Of a DNA stretch of 7,383 nt, positions 1-7,037 are shown piece by piece; within the stretch, counting starts at the first letter, position 1; each line of letters opens with the position of its first letter. The notes under the pieces are model-generated. The model saw only the letters and a program-made list of their open reading frames with translations, searched no databases and was not told where the DNA came from. The stretch comes from an uncultured Acidobacteriota bacterium (GTDB lineage Bacteria; Acidobacteriota; Blastocatellia; RBC074), in contig CALBSU010000479.1 in the NCBI GenBank assembly GCA_937967285.1, positions 1 to 7,383 of the forward strand. The letters run 5' to 3'. The position numbers and the translations under genes are program-made.

Positions 1-173
1 TCAAATTCGTCTTCGTAGACAATGTCGAGCAGGTCTTCGAAGAGGCTCTGCTTGCTGCTCCTGTCGCGAAAGGCAGGAAGAGTCAGCCGGCATCGCGGAA
101 GCCTGCGCGCAAAGCAACCGGCAAGACCCGTCCGGCCAAAAAGCCGAAAGCTCGTGCCGCCAGAAGCAGGTAG
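1..173 (+). CDS. lon: C-terminal end of a probable ATP-dependent Lon protease (5' part outside the window)
   Basis: The reading frame enters from the left edge (first whole codon at 3) and stops with TAG at 171-173, giving 56 residues. It opens with KFVFVDNVEQVFEEAL, which matches the last strand and helix of the Lon proteolytic domain, where a hydrophobic strand, an acidic turn and a (E/D)-x-V-(L/F)-x-x-AL helix end the protein. Lon is a cytosolic AAA+ serine protease that degrades misfolded and regulatory proteins. The core is followed by a tail of about 36 residues in which 15 are Lys or Arg, with Ala and Pro between them, like a histone H1 tail. Most Lon proteins end within a few residues of this helix, so the tail is unusual. 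The catalytic Ser/Lys dyad lies outside the window, so the call rests on the end alone. Another AAA+ protease cannot be excluded. Confidence 0.6.
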   Translation, partial: KFVFVDNVEQVFEEALLAAPVAKGRKSQPASRKPARKATGKTRPAKKPKARAARSR

Positions 174-194
174 CTGGCGAACAAACCATTCAGA

Positions 195-234
195 GCGCGC
201 GAAGCAGCCCTCCCCATCTGGAAGCTTCGCGCGC
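195..234. terminator. Perfect 11-bp inverted repeat between the lon-like gene and the quinoprotein gene
   Basis: GCGCGCGAAGC (195-205) and GCTTCGCGCGC (224-234) pair perfectly across an 18-base loop. The stem lies 21 bases behind the upstream stop codon and ends 8 bases before the next ATG. No T-run follows, so it is not a canonical intrinsic terminator. It could stop or stabilise the upstream transcript, or, if the genes are co-transcribed, partly shield the ribosome site at 237-242. Confidence 0.45.
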
Positions 235-242
235 CCGGAGAG

Positions 243-2111
243 ATGATCAACGATATGAACCCAACCATCAGGATCGCACTGACAGCACTGCTGCTGATGG
301 CGCCGGCTGTTTTCAAAGGCCCGGCAGCCGCGCAGCAGACGGGAAAGGATGCGCCTCCGGACGGCGCGAAGATATATCAGGAGCGGTGCGCTGCGTGTCA
401 CGATAACGCGCAGGATCGCACGCCTCCCAAGAGCCAGCTCGCACGCAAGCTGCCCGACGAGATCATCGCCTCGCTGACGACCGGAGTCATGAGAACGCAG
501 GCCGAGGGTCTCAAGGAACTCGAGATCCGCGCGCTGGCGATCTATCTGACCGGCAAGCAGCCCGCCGGCCTGATCGACCCGGACCAGTTGACCAACCGCT
601 GCCAGGCTCCCGGTGGCCCGATCGACCTCAGATCGCCCGGCTGGAACGGCTGGAGCACCGATCTCGAAAACTCCCGCTATCAGCCGAAACCCGGACTCAA
701 GGCGGAGGATGTGCCGCGGCTCAAGGTCAAATGGGCTTTCGCCTACCCTGCCTCGATGGCGATCGGCCAGCCTTCGATCGTCGGCGACAGGCTGTACGTC
801 ACAACCGATTCCGGTCAGGTCATCAATCTCAATGCCCGGACGGGCTGCGCGTACTGGGCGGTCGCGGTCAACGCGCCGGTCAGAACATCCGTCTCGGTCG
901 GCCGTATGCCGGCCGGCAGCCCCGCGAAATTCGCCGCCTACTTCGGCGACGAACGCGCCTACGTCCACGCGGTCGACGCCGAAACCGGCAAGCACCTCTG
1001 GAAACTGAAGCTCGACGATCACCCGGTGGCTCGCATCACCGGTTCGCCGGTCCTCTACCGCAATCGACTCTACGTTCCGATTTCGTCGGTTGAAGAGGCG
1101 ATTTCACGCGGCGACAAGTACGAATGCTGCAAGTTCCGCGGAGCGATCGCGGCGGTCGATGCCGTAACCGGCAAGCTGATCTGGAAATCGCATTCGATCA
1201 CCGAGGAGATGCGGCCGTTCAAGAAGAATTCGGCCGGCACTCAGCTTTACGGCCCGGCCGGCGGAGCGATCTGGTCGGCCCCGACGATCGACGCCAAACG
1301 CGGCGTGCTCTATGCCGGAACCGGCAATTCCTACACCGACGCGCCGACCTCAGGAGCGGACTCGATCATCGCTTTCGACCTGGCTACGGGCAAGATCCGC
1401 TGGTCGTTCCAGGCGGTGCCGAACGACAACTTCATCATGAACTGTCGCCAGCCCGGACAGGGCAACTGCCCTGAAAACGCCGGCCCCGATTTCGATTTCG
1501 GCAGTTCGCCGATTCTGCACAAGCTGCGCAACGGCAAGGAGGTTCTGCTGGCGGGTAACAAGGGTGGAATGCTCTACGCGCTCGACCCCGCGAATCAGGG
1601 TAAGAAGCTGTGGGAGGTGAAGCTGGGGCTGGGAACGGCGCTCGGCGGCATCGAGTGGGGCTTCACGGCTGACGCCGATAATGTCTACGTCCCGCTGGCC
1701 GATCCCTTCGGCCCGCCCGATCAGCGCAAGCCCGGAATCGCCGCGGTCAAAATCGCCACCGGCGAGAAGCTCTGGTTCATCCCCGCGCCGCCGGCCAAAT
1801 GCAGCTGGGGAACCACCCGCTGCAACAATGCCCAGTCGGCGGCCGCATCGCTGATACCCGGCGCAGTCTTCTCAGGCGCATCGGACGGTCATCTGCGTGC
1901 CTATGCCACAGCGGACGGCAAGATCATCTGGGATTTCGACACAGCCGGTCAGCCCTGGGATGCAATCAACGGCAAGCAGGCCAAGGGCGGAACGATCGAC
2001 GGCGGAGGAGCGACGATCGCCAACGGCATCGTTTACGTCAACTCCGGATACGGGCGCATCATCGGCATGCCCGGCAACGCGCTGCTGGCGTTTTCGGTGG
2101 ACGGCAAGTAA
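243..2111 (+). CDS. Exported quinohaemoprotein dehydrogenase, polyvinyl-alcohol-dehydrogenase type (cytochrome c + PQQ beta-propeller)
   Basis: This 622-residue periplasmic oxidoreductase probably oxidises an alcohol-type substrate with PQQ and passes electrons through its own haem c. Residues 1-30 form a signal peptide (hydrophobic 11-24, Ala-rich cleavage site near AAAQQ). Residues 35-105 are a small class I cytochrome c with CAACH (C49, C52, H53) and a plausible axial Met83. From about 135 onward come propeller blades with Gly-x-x-x-Trp docking motifs (TGKHLW 249, TGKLIW 309, TGKIRW 382, TGEKLW 506, DGKIIW 559). Vicinal cysteines C295-C296 correspond to the adjacent-Cys disulfide that touches PQQ in quinoprotein alcohol dehydrogenases. 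The haem-first order and length fit soluble PVA dehydrogenase; methanol dehydrogenases lack the haem domain. The substrate is unknown. ATG 243 is only 2 bases after GGAGAG (237-242), while the in-frame ATG at 255 lies 12 bases after it and gives a cleaner signal peptide, so the true start may be 255. Confidence 0.85.
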   Translation: MINDMNPTIRIALTALLLMAPAVFKGPAAAQQTGKDAPPDGAKIYQERCAACHDNAQDRTPPKSQLARKLPDEIIASLTTGVMRTQAEGLKELEIRALAIYLTGKQPAGLIDPDQLTNRCQAPGGPIDLRSPGWNGWSTDLENSRYQPKPGLKAEDVPRLKVKWAFAYPASMAIGQPSIVGDRLYVTTDSGQVINLNARTGCAYWAVAVNAPVRTSVSVGRMPAGSPAKFAAYFGDERAYVHAVDAETGKHLWKLKLDDHPVARITGSPVLYRNRLYVPISSVEEAISRGDKYECCKFRGAIAAVDAVTGKLIWKSHSITEEMRPFKKNSAGTQLYGPAGGAIWSAPTIDAKRGVLYAGTGNSYTDAPTSGADSIIAFDLATGKIRWSFQAVPNDNFIMNCRQPGQGNCPENAGPDFDFGSSPILHKLRNGKEVLLAGNKGGMLYALDPANQGKKLWEVKLGLGTALGGIEWGFTADADNVYVPLADPFGPPDQRKPGIAAVKIATGEKLWFIPAPPAKCSWGTTRCNNAQSAAASLIPGAVFSGASDGHLRAYATADGKIIWDFDTAGQPWDAINGKQAKGGTIDGGGATIANGIVYVNSGYGRIIGMPGNALLAFSVDGK

Positions 2112-2129
2112 CCGTTCTTCCGCGGTTAC
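2108..2129 (+). terminator. Hairpin overlapping the quinoprotein stop codon
   Basis: GTAACCG (2108-2114, containing the TAA stop) pairs perfectly with CGGTTAC (2123-2129) over the 8-base loop TTCTTCCG. A TTTT run follows only 14 bases later (2143-2146). It is a plausible 3'-end stabiliser or weak terminator for the rightward transcript. Confidence 0.35.
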
Positions 2130-2141
2130 TGCCAAGCCGAT

Positions 2142-2286
2142 ATTTTCGACAGGATTAACAGGATTTGACAGGATTTACAGGATTATTCCAAGGATATAAA
2201 GAAGCATCTTATTCCCCCTGATCCAACATTGCAGGTAACCTGCATTCTGTATGCTTTAAATTTATCCTGTAAATCCTGTCGAAAAT
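2142..2286. repeat. Inverted-repeat element built from ACAGGATT units in the convergent spacer
   Basis: The left end reads ATTTTCGACAGGATT (2142-2156) and recurs inverted as AATCCTGTCGAAAAT (2272-2286). The match continues inward with a few mismatches for about 22-25 bases. The left part contains four ACAGGATT units starting at 2149, 2158, 2168 and 2177 (9-10 base period). The right part contains two inverted units (2263-2270 and 2272-2279). In the middle is the interrupted palindrome GCAGGT-A-ACCTGC (2231-2243). The element fills most of the 236 bases between two convergent genes and holds no ORF. From memory, CAGGAT-unit repeats of this sort occur between genes in many bacteria. Its role is unknown; it could act as a two-way transcription stop. 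Confidence 0.7.
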
Positions 2287-2347
2287 TAACCTCCCGTAAA
2301 GGCAGAGCAGGTACCTCCATCATTTCACATCCTGAAGGTTGAGGGCT

Positions 2348-3103
2348 TCACTGAATGACGAAGTTGAAGGTCAGGATCCCCTGAACCTTGACCGGAATGT
2401 CGCTCAACCTGGTCGGCTGGAAGACCCATTCGCGCGCGGCTTTGACGGCCAGCGGCCTTAGCACGGGATGCCCCTCGACGGCCGTGGCCTCGATCACTCT
2501 TCCCTCCTCCGAGATCAGCACCAGAACCTGAACCGGCCCCTGAGCCTTGATCTGGCGCGCGATCGCCGAATATTCAGGCCGTATCTTGACCAGAGCTTTC
2601 CCCTGCAGGACGCCCTTCGATATCTGCATCGGCGCCTGTTGCTGTGTCGGCGCCGGCGGAGGCTCCGGTTTCGTCGTCGGCGGAGGCGGCGGCTCGGTCG
2701 TCGACGGTCTTCCTCCATAAACTCCGCCGCCGGCAGGGATCGTCGGATCGTATGGCGCGCCGTGCGTTACCGGCCCGAAATGAATCGGCCCCGTATCCGG
2801 AACCTGCGACGCCGGCAGAACATCGACCGCCGGCCTGACCGGCGACGCAAAGACGGCGGCCCTCGACGGCTGCAGCGCCGTTCGCTGAATTCTGATGCTC
2901 GGCGGAGGCCCCGCAGGCACAGGCGGCGGAGCGAGCATCGACTCCAGTTGGTACTCTTCAGCCAGGACCGGACTGAACCCGACGACCGTCGCAACAGCCA
3001 GGCCGCCCAGCGCCAGACAGTAGAGCATCGTCGTCAGCGCGAAATACCTGCCGGTCTTTCCACCGCTCCTTCTACCAGTCGATTCAACCATTGTCTCAAA
3101 CAT
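2348..3103 (-). CDS. tonB: TonB family energy-transducing protein
   Basis: This 251-residue protein has the TonB layout. A short basic cytoplasmic N-terminus is followed by one membrane helix (about residues 20-47), a Pro-rich periplasmic span (PPPVPAGPPP at 59-68 and a run of Pro at 138-151), and a TonB C-terminal domain at about 165-250 (strand QVLVLISEEGRV, then the WVFQP core and a final LTFNFVI strand). TonB proteins carry proton-motive-force energy from ExbB/ExbD to outer-membrane receptors. The start is firm: GGAGGAA (3109-3115) lies 5-7 bases before ATG. It is the last gene of the leftward run, 52 bases after exbD. The helix has no His, whereas E. coli TonB needs an intramembrane His in its S-x3-H motif. 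It may serve a specialised partner or another energy input. The substrate or receptor is not visible here. Confidence 0.85.
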   Translation of the reverse strand: MFETMVESTGRRSGGKTGRYFALTTMLYCLALGGLAVATVVGFSPVLAEEYQLESMLAPPPVPAGPPPSIRIQRTALQPSRAAVFASPVRPAVDVLPASQVPDTGPIHFGPVTHGAPYDPTIPAGGGVYGGRPSTTEPPPPPTTKPEPPPAPTQQQAPMQISKGVLQGKALVKIRPEYSAIARQIKAQGPVQVLVLISEEGRVIEATAVEGHPVLRPLAVKAAREWVFQPTRLSDIPVKVQGILTFNFVIQ

Positions 3104-3155
3104 GTTTCTTCCTCCATTTTATTTCGATCGATTACTCCCGCCCACGACGAACCGC

Positions 3156-3578
3156 TCACTGATCCAGATCCTCGATCTGAAGACCTATCGGGGCCCCTCC
3201 GGCCGACTTCACGATGTCGATAACTCCGACCACAGTGCCGTATCTGAAAGTACGCGGCGCCTTGAGAAAAACCGCTTTGCGATCAGCAGGCCGACCGTCG
3301 AGCGCCGACCGGAGCAGCGACTCAAGTTCCGGGACCGTGTCCGCTGATGTCCTGTTGAGCAGATAACCGCCTTCCCTGTCGATCGTCACGACAAGGGCCA
3401 GATCGTTTTCCGGTTCGACTCCGGCCGGCGGACGCTCCGGAATACGTGTTTCGAACCGGTGCGGATTCCCCGGCGAGATGACCATAAAGATGATCAACAG
3501 GACGAGCAGCACATCGATCAACGGCGTGACGTTGATCGACGGTTTCGCGGTCGCGTCTCTTCGATCGTCTGGATTCAC
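3156..3578 (-). CDS. exbD: ExbD/TolR family proton-channel subunit
   Basis: From the chosen GTG start this is a 140-residue ExbD-type protein. It has a short polar N-terminus, then the signature INVTPLIDVLLVLLIIFMV spanning one membrane helix (about residues 15-34), with the conserved helix Asp at residue 22 that carries protons in ExbD/TolR. A periplasmic domain (about 45-140) ends the protein. ExbD works with ExbB to power TonB at the inner membrane, which matches tonB 52 bases downstream. The frame stays open to an upstream GTG at 3603-3605 (149 residues), but that codon has no good ribosome site. The GTG at 3576-3578 sits 5 bases after GGAGG, so I take it as the start. No exbB/tolQ is present in the window, which is unusual because exbB normally precedes exbD. 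It lies 158 bases after the anti-sigma gene and is probably in the same transcript. Confidence 0.88.
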   Translation of the reverse strand: MNPDDRRDATAKPSINVTPLIDVLLVLLIIFMVISPGNPHRFETRIPERPPAGVEPENDLALVVTIDREGGYLLNRTSADTVPELESLLRSALDGRPADRKAVFLKAPRTFRYGTVVGVIDIVKSAGGAPIGLQIEDLDQ

Positions 3579-3582
3579 AGAG

Positions 3583-3590
3583 TCCTCCTT
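3583..3590 (-). promoter_or_regulatory. Strong ribosome binding site that fixes the exbD start
   Basis: On the minus strand AAGGAGGA (3590-3583) is followed by CTCT and then GTG at 3578-3576. This near-perfect anti-16S match supports the internal GTG over the GTG at 3605. Confidence 0.8.
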
Positions 3591-3665
3591 CTTTGATCCG
3601 GCCACACCGATCCTGTACCGCCGTCAGTAATCACCTCTGGCAGCAGCTGTTGTTTCGGGCACAGA

Positions 3666-3702
3666 GGGGCCCCTTGCGGGATGAACCCGCTGTTTGAGGC
3701 CC
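3666..3702. repeat. Nested hairpin in the spacer between the anti-sigma gene and exbD
   Basis: GCGGG (3676-3680) pairs with CCCGC (3686-3690) over a 5-base loop. Outside it GGGCC (3667-3671) can pair with GGCCC (3698-3702). GGGGCCCC (3666-3673) is also a palindrome on its own. It lies in the 158 bases between two genes that read leftward. No T-run follows on either strand, so it is more likely a processing or attenuation structure than a full terminator. I see no clear separate promoter for exbD in this spacer. Confidence 0.35.
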
Positions 3703-3736
3703 GATTATCGAATGGGGTTGTTAAGGGCTGACGATT

Positions 3737-4458
<722 letters not shown>

Positions 4459-4462
<4 letters not shown>

Positions 4463-4644
4463 CTCTTAGTCCGGTTCGGCCGCCGCATCATGGCGGCTTG
4501 TAATCTGACAGTGCGAAGATTTCGTGTTTTCGGAGATCGACATCGACCGGTGACTGCGCGAGAGGAACCAAACCATGGTTGCTGACCCATTTGGTTCGCT
4601 ATCGCCTGCTCGACCCATCGGCGTTGATCGTCGAATTCCGTCAA
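4459..4644 (-). CDS. Possible short ORF between the sigma and anti-sigma genes (doubtful)
   Basis: A 61-codon frame opens with TTG at 4644-4642 and ends in a TGA that overlaps the anti-sigma ATG (ATGA), the usual sign of translational coupling. The product would be basic, with no domain, signal peptide or membrane helix that I recognise. The start is a rare TTG, and the nearest Shine-Dalgarno-like GGAG is about 15 bases away. The codons look less GC-biased at third positions than in the neighbours. The same DNA also folds into hairpins. I think it is more likely structured leader RNA than a gene, but the coupled stop is the reason to list it. Confidence 0.18.
4479..4497 (-). promoter_or_regulatory. 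Hairpin just before the anti-sigma start codon
   Basis: GCCGCC (4479-4484) pairs with GGCGGC (4492-4497) over a 7-base loop, 16 bases upstream of the anti-sigma ATG. The gene lacks a good ribosome site, so this stem could influence initiation. Confidence 0.35.
4565..4597 (-). promoter_or_regulatory. Hairpin in the sigma/anti-sigma spacer
   Basis: GAACCAAA (4565-4572) pairs perfectly with TTTGGTTC (4590-4597). The left arm overlaps the 10-bp palindrome AACCATGGTT (4571-4580), which allows an alternative fold. Confidence 0.4.
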
Positions 4645-4672
4645 CCGGTCGCTGACGATCTCCGAAACCTGC

Positions 4673-4687
4673 CCGGGATTATCCCGG
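4673..4687 (-). promoter_or_regulatory. Palindrome just behind the sigma factor stop codon
   Basis: CCGGGAT-T-ATCCCGG (4673-4687) is a perfect 7+7 palindrome starting 11 bases behind the sigma TGA. As RNA it would form CCGGG/CCCGG with a 5-base loop. There is no T-run after it, so it may be a partial terminator or attenuator that sets the sigma to anti-sigma ratio, or a protein-binding site. Confidence 0.4.
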
Positions 4688-4698
4688 TTAATCCTTTG

Positions 4699-5394
4699 TC
4701 AACTTTCCGCATCGCATTCTTCAATCAGCCGGCGGAGCGTTTCGCGCCCGCGCGCGATCCTCGATTTCACCGTCCCGACGGAGACATCCGTGGCATAGGC
4801 GATCTCTTCGTACGAGAGCCCCTCGATATCCCTCAGCACCACCGCAATGCGAAAATCCTTCTTCAGACTGAGCAGCGCAAGTTCGAGCTGCCGCAATTTC
4901 TCGCGCGAAAGGGTCTCGGCCTCGGGCGTCGCGCATTCGCTCCTGAGCATCTCGGCGACCGTCGCGCCGTCGTCGAAGCCGGCGCTTGAGCTGGCATCGA
5001 GCGAGATCGTTTCGTTGCGACGCCGGCGGCGCCACCATCGTTCGGTGCTCCGCGCCTGATTGATCGCGATCCGGCAGATCCAAGTCTTCAGGCTCGCCTC
5101 ACCGCGAAACATCTGAAAATGCCTGAAGATCTTGATGAACGTCTCCTGCGTCGCATCGCGAGCGTCTTCGACATCGTTCAGGATCCGCCACGCCAGCGCG
5201 TAGACAAGAGGCTGGTACTGCTCGACCAGTTCGTCGAAGGCCGCCATCTCACCGGCTTTCAGCCTGACTATCAGAGCGGCCTCAAACGGGCACGGTTGCG
5301 TGACGCGCCGGGAATCAACATCCCCCGCGATCAGTTCGGAACCGGTGAACTCCTCGGTTCCGACAACCAGCAATGCCTCTTTTTCAGCCAGCAT
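4699..5394 (-). CDS. ECF (extracytoplasmic function) RNA polymerase sigma factor
   Basis: This 231-residue sigma-70 family regulator binds core RNA polymerase and directs it to stress or envelope promoters. Region 2 spans about 53-125 (AFDELVEQYQPLVYALAWRI, then D-A-x-D-A-T-Q-E-TF at 78-86, and LKTWICRIAINQA at 102-114). An Arg-rich stretch (W120-R126) and a variable linker follow. Region 4 spans about 168-225 with the helix-turn-helix GLSYEEIAYATDVSVGTVKSRIARGR. There is no region 1.1 or region 3, which defines the ECF group. The N-terminal extension of about 45 residues before region 2 is longer than usual. ATG 5394 has GGAG 11 bases upstream, slightly far, so a later start is possible. The membrane anti-sigma gene follows after 236 bases, and an ECF-type promoter precedes this gene, which fits autoregulation. 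Confidence 0.92.
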   Translation of the reverse strand: MLAEKEALLVVGTEEFTGSELIAGDVDSRRVTQPCPFEAALIVRLKAGEMAAFDELVEQYQPLVYALAWRILNDVEDARDATQETFIKIFRHFQMFRGEASLKTWICRIAINQARSTERWWRRRRRNETISLDASSSAGFDDGATVAEMLRSECATPEAETLSREKLRQLELALLSLKKDFRIAVVLRDIEGLSYEEIAYATDVSVGTVKSRIARGRETLRRLIEECDAES

Positions 5395-5460
5395 GCGCGT
5401 CGACGCTCCGTTGAGTATGCAGTTTCGCGCTCGTAATCGCTCTCCCGGCGATCACGACAA

Positions 5461-5489
5461 GATAGACCCCTGACCGACGAAAAAGTTCC
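5461..5489 (-). promoter_or_regulatory. ECF-type promoter of the sigma factor gene
   Basis: On the minus strand the -35 GGAACTT (5489-5483) is followed by 16 bases and the -10 TCTATC (5466-5461), preceded by GG. This is close to the classic ECF pattern of GGAAC at -35 and (G)TCTA at -10 with 16-17 base spacing. AT-rich sequence (5502-5522) lies just upstream. The predicted start site near 5454 would leave a leader of about 60 bases. The site implies that the sigma factor transcribes its own operon. Confidence 0.72.
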
Positions 5490-5520
5490 CTGATTGAGAC
5501 GGATTTTAACAGATTTTAGA

Positions 5521-5606
5521 TTTGGAGTGCGACGGCCCGGCGTCGCTTTAGTAGTCGATGTCGGAAAAGGGACTACTCAAGCGACGCCGGGCCGTCGCAC
5601 TCCAAA
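5521..5606. repeat. 86-bp near-perfect inverted repeat behind the aminotransferase stop codon
   Basis: A 28-base arm at 5521-5548 (starts TTTGGAGTGCGACGG) is matched exactly by its reverse complement at 5579-5606. After one mismatch (5549/5578) the pairing continues for 7 more bases (AGTAGTC 5550-5556 with GACTACT 5571-5577), leaving a 14-base loop. The right end lies 1 base from the aminotransferase TGA (5608-5610), and the left end lies 31 bases from the sigma promoter -35. It can act as a strong terminator or an insulator between the two leftward units. The TTTGGAGTGCG-type end looks like a family of mobile palindromic elements I remember from several environmental phyla. Confidence 0.88.
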
Positions 5607-5607
5607 G

Positions 5608-6969
5608 TCAGACTGAGAGGACTTCATCCAGCGTTTTGAGCATAAACGCCGCCTGCTCCTGATCGATGACCAGCGGCGGCGAGAGCCGGACGGTGCTGGT
5701 GCCGCAGCCCTGAACGATGACCCCGCGCTTGAAGAGCTCGATCTCGGTCTGGAGCATGACATCCGGCGCGGGCTCCTTCGTCTGCCGGTCCCTGACCAGT
5801 TCGATGCCGATCATAAGCCCCTTGCCGCGGACGTCGCCGATTATCTGATGCTTCTTCTTCAGTTCGTTGAGACCGTCGAGCAGGAACTGCCCGATCCGCG
5901 CGGCGTTCTCCATCAGGCTCTCCTCGAGCAGGTCGATCGTGACCAGCGAGGCGGCGATCGCCACCGGGTTGCCGCCGAAGGTCGAAGCGTGGGCGCCCGG
6001 TCCCCAGTTCATGACATCGGCTTTGGCCACCGTCGCGCCGAGCGGGATGCCCGAAGCGATTCCCTTGGCCAGCGACATAATGTCAGGCACGAAGTCGAAG
6101 TGCTCCGAGGCGAACATCTTCCCCGTCCTTCCCATTCCGGACTGGACCTCGTCGGCGATCACCATGATCCCGTATTTGTCCGCGATCCGGCGGATGGTGT
6201 GCAGGAACGACGCGGGCGGAACGACATAACCGCCTTCGCCCTGGATCGGCTCGACGACGATCGCCGCGCACTCCTCGGGCGGAACCGTGGTCTTGAAGAG
6301 CTGCTCCTCAATCACCCGCGCACAATGCGGCCCCTTCTCCTCCTTCGCTCCGCAGGTCTCGGTAGTCATATTGTAGGGACAGCGATAGCAGTTGGCGTAC
6401 GGGACATGCGTCACGTCCAGCGCCTGCGCTCCGAATCCGCTCCGCTGCTTGGCCTTGCTGCCCGTCAGTGACAGAGCGCCCAGCGTGCGTCCGTGAAATG
6501 CCCCGAAGAAACCGATCAGCTTCGGACGCTTCGTCGCATAGATCGCCAGCTTGACCGCGCCCTCGACCGCCTCGGCGCCCGAGTTTCCGAAATGGACGCG
6601 CTTGTCGAAATCTCCAGGCGCCAGCCGGCTCAGCCTCTCGGCAAGTTGCGGCAGATGCCGATAGTAGTAATCGGTACCCGAAATATGAATGAACTCCTCG
6701 GCCTGCTTCTTGATCGCATCGACGACGCGCGGATGAGCGTGTCCCGTCGCACAGACGGCCACTCCGCCATTGAAATCCAGGAAGATGTTGCCGTCAACGT
6801 CCTCCAGCATCGCGCCCTTGCCGCTCGCGACAACCAGCGGGTAACTGCGGGTGTAGGACGGTGAGACGAACTTCTCGTCCAGCCGAACGATCTCACTCGC
6901 CTTCGGCCCCGGCAATTCCGTCCTGATCTGCGGCAATTTCGCGGTCTTCAACTCTGCTTTTCCCTGCAT
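5608..6969 (-). CDS. Class III PLP-dependent aminotransferase (acetylornithine/ornithine/GABA aminotransferase-like)
   Basis: This 453-residue cytosolic fold-type I enzyme moves amino groups using pyridoxal phosphate. Class III landmarks are in order: GNSGAEAVE (128-136, phosphate binding), FHGRTLGALS (158-167), EPIQGEGG (240-247), IADEVQSGMGRTG (271-283, with D273 on the PLP ring nitrogen), SLAKGIASGIPLGA (299-312, with Schiff-base K302) and STFGGNP (329-335). Between the second and third motifs is an insert with four cysteines, C194-x2-C197-x8-C206-x9-C216, absent from E. coli ArgD or GabT. It is typical in my memory of the archaeal-type 'acetyl ornithine aminotransferase family' group, which includes Pyrococcus ornithine aminotransferases and amino acid racemases. 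The substrate is therefore open: ornithine, GABA or racemisation. The start is firm: AAGGAG (6982-6977) lies 7 bases before ATG. No amino acid pathway gene is adjacent. Confidence 0.9.
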   Translation of the reverse strand: MQGKAELKTAKLPQIRTELPGPKASEIVRLDEKFVSPSYTRSYPLVVASGKGAMLEDVDGNIFLDFNGGVAVCATGHAHPRVVDAIKKQAEEFIHISGTDYYYRHLPQLAERLSRLAPGDFDKRVHFGNSGAEAVEGAVKLAIYATKRPKLIGFFGAFHGRTLGALSLTGSKAKQRSGFGAQALDVTHVPYANCYRCPYNMTTETCGAKEEKGPHCARVIEEQLFKTTVPPEECAAIVVEPIQGEGGYVVPPASFLHTIRRIADKYGIMVIADEVQSGMGRTGKMFASEHFDFVPDIMSLAKGIASGIPLGATVAKADVMNWGPGAHASTFGGNPVAIAASLVTIDLLEESLMENAARIGQFLLDGLNELKKKHQIIGDVRGKGLMIGIELVRDRQTKEPAPDVMLQTEIELFKRGVIVQGCGTSTVRLSPPLVIDQEQAAFMLKTLDEVLSV

Positions 6970-6985
6970 GACACTACTCCTTGAA

Positions 6986-7004
6986 ATATCAGAATAAATG
7001 ATAT
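6986..7004 (-). promoter_or_regulatory. Inverted repeat in the aminotransferase leader
   Basis: ATATCA (6986-6991) and TGATAT (6999-7004) flank 7 bases, directly upstream of the aminotransferase ribosome site (6977-6982). It could be a small operator or leader hairpin. AT-rich palindromes arise by chance easily, so support is weak. Confidence 0.25.
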
Positions 7005-7037
7005 CGGGGGAGCTCTTTGCAGACAGTTCTCCCTCCG

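Noticed and set aside
613..1474. Several plus-strand frames of 116-131 codons inside the quinoprotein gene
   Set aside because: They are out-of-frame readings of a conserved gene, with Arg/Ser-rich products and no ribosome sites.
2149..2184. CRISPR array
   Set aside because: The ACAGGATT units are 8 bases long with 1-2 base gaps. There are no 25-40 base repeats, no spacers and no cas genes.
2468..3223. 251-codon open frame on the plus strand opposite tonB
   Set aside because: Its product is extremely Arg-rich and low in complexity, as expected from the antisense of a Pro-rich GC-rich gene. The minus strand encodes a clear TonB with a perfect ribosome site.
3606..3736. Independent promoter for exbD-tonB
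   Set aside because: I found no -35/-10 pair with acceptable spacing on the minus strand; only a hairpin is visible.
5848..6471. 207-codon plus-strand frame opposite the aminotransferase
   Set aside because: It is a shadow of a gene with all class III motifs; the product shows no domain and is rich in Arg/Asp from antisense codons.
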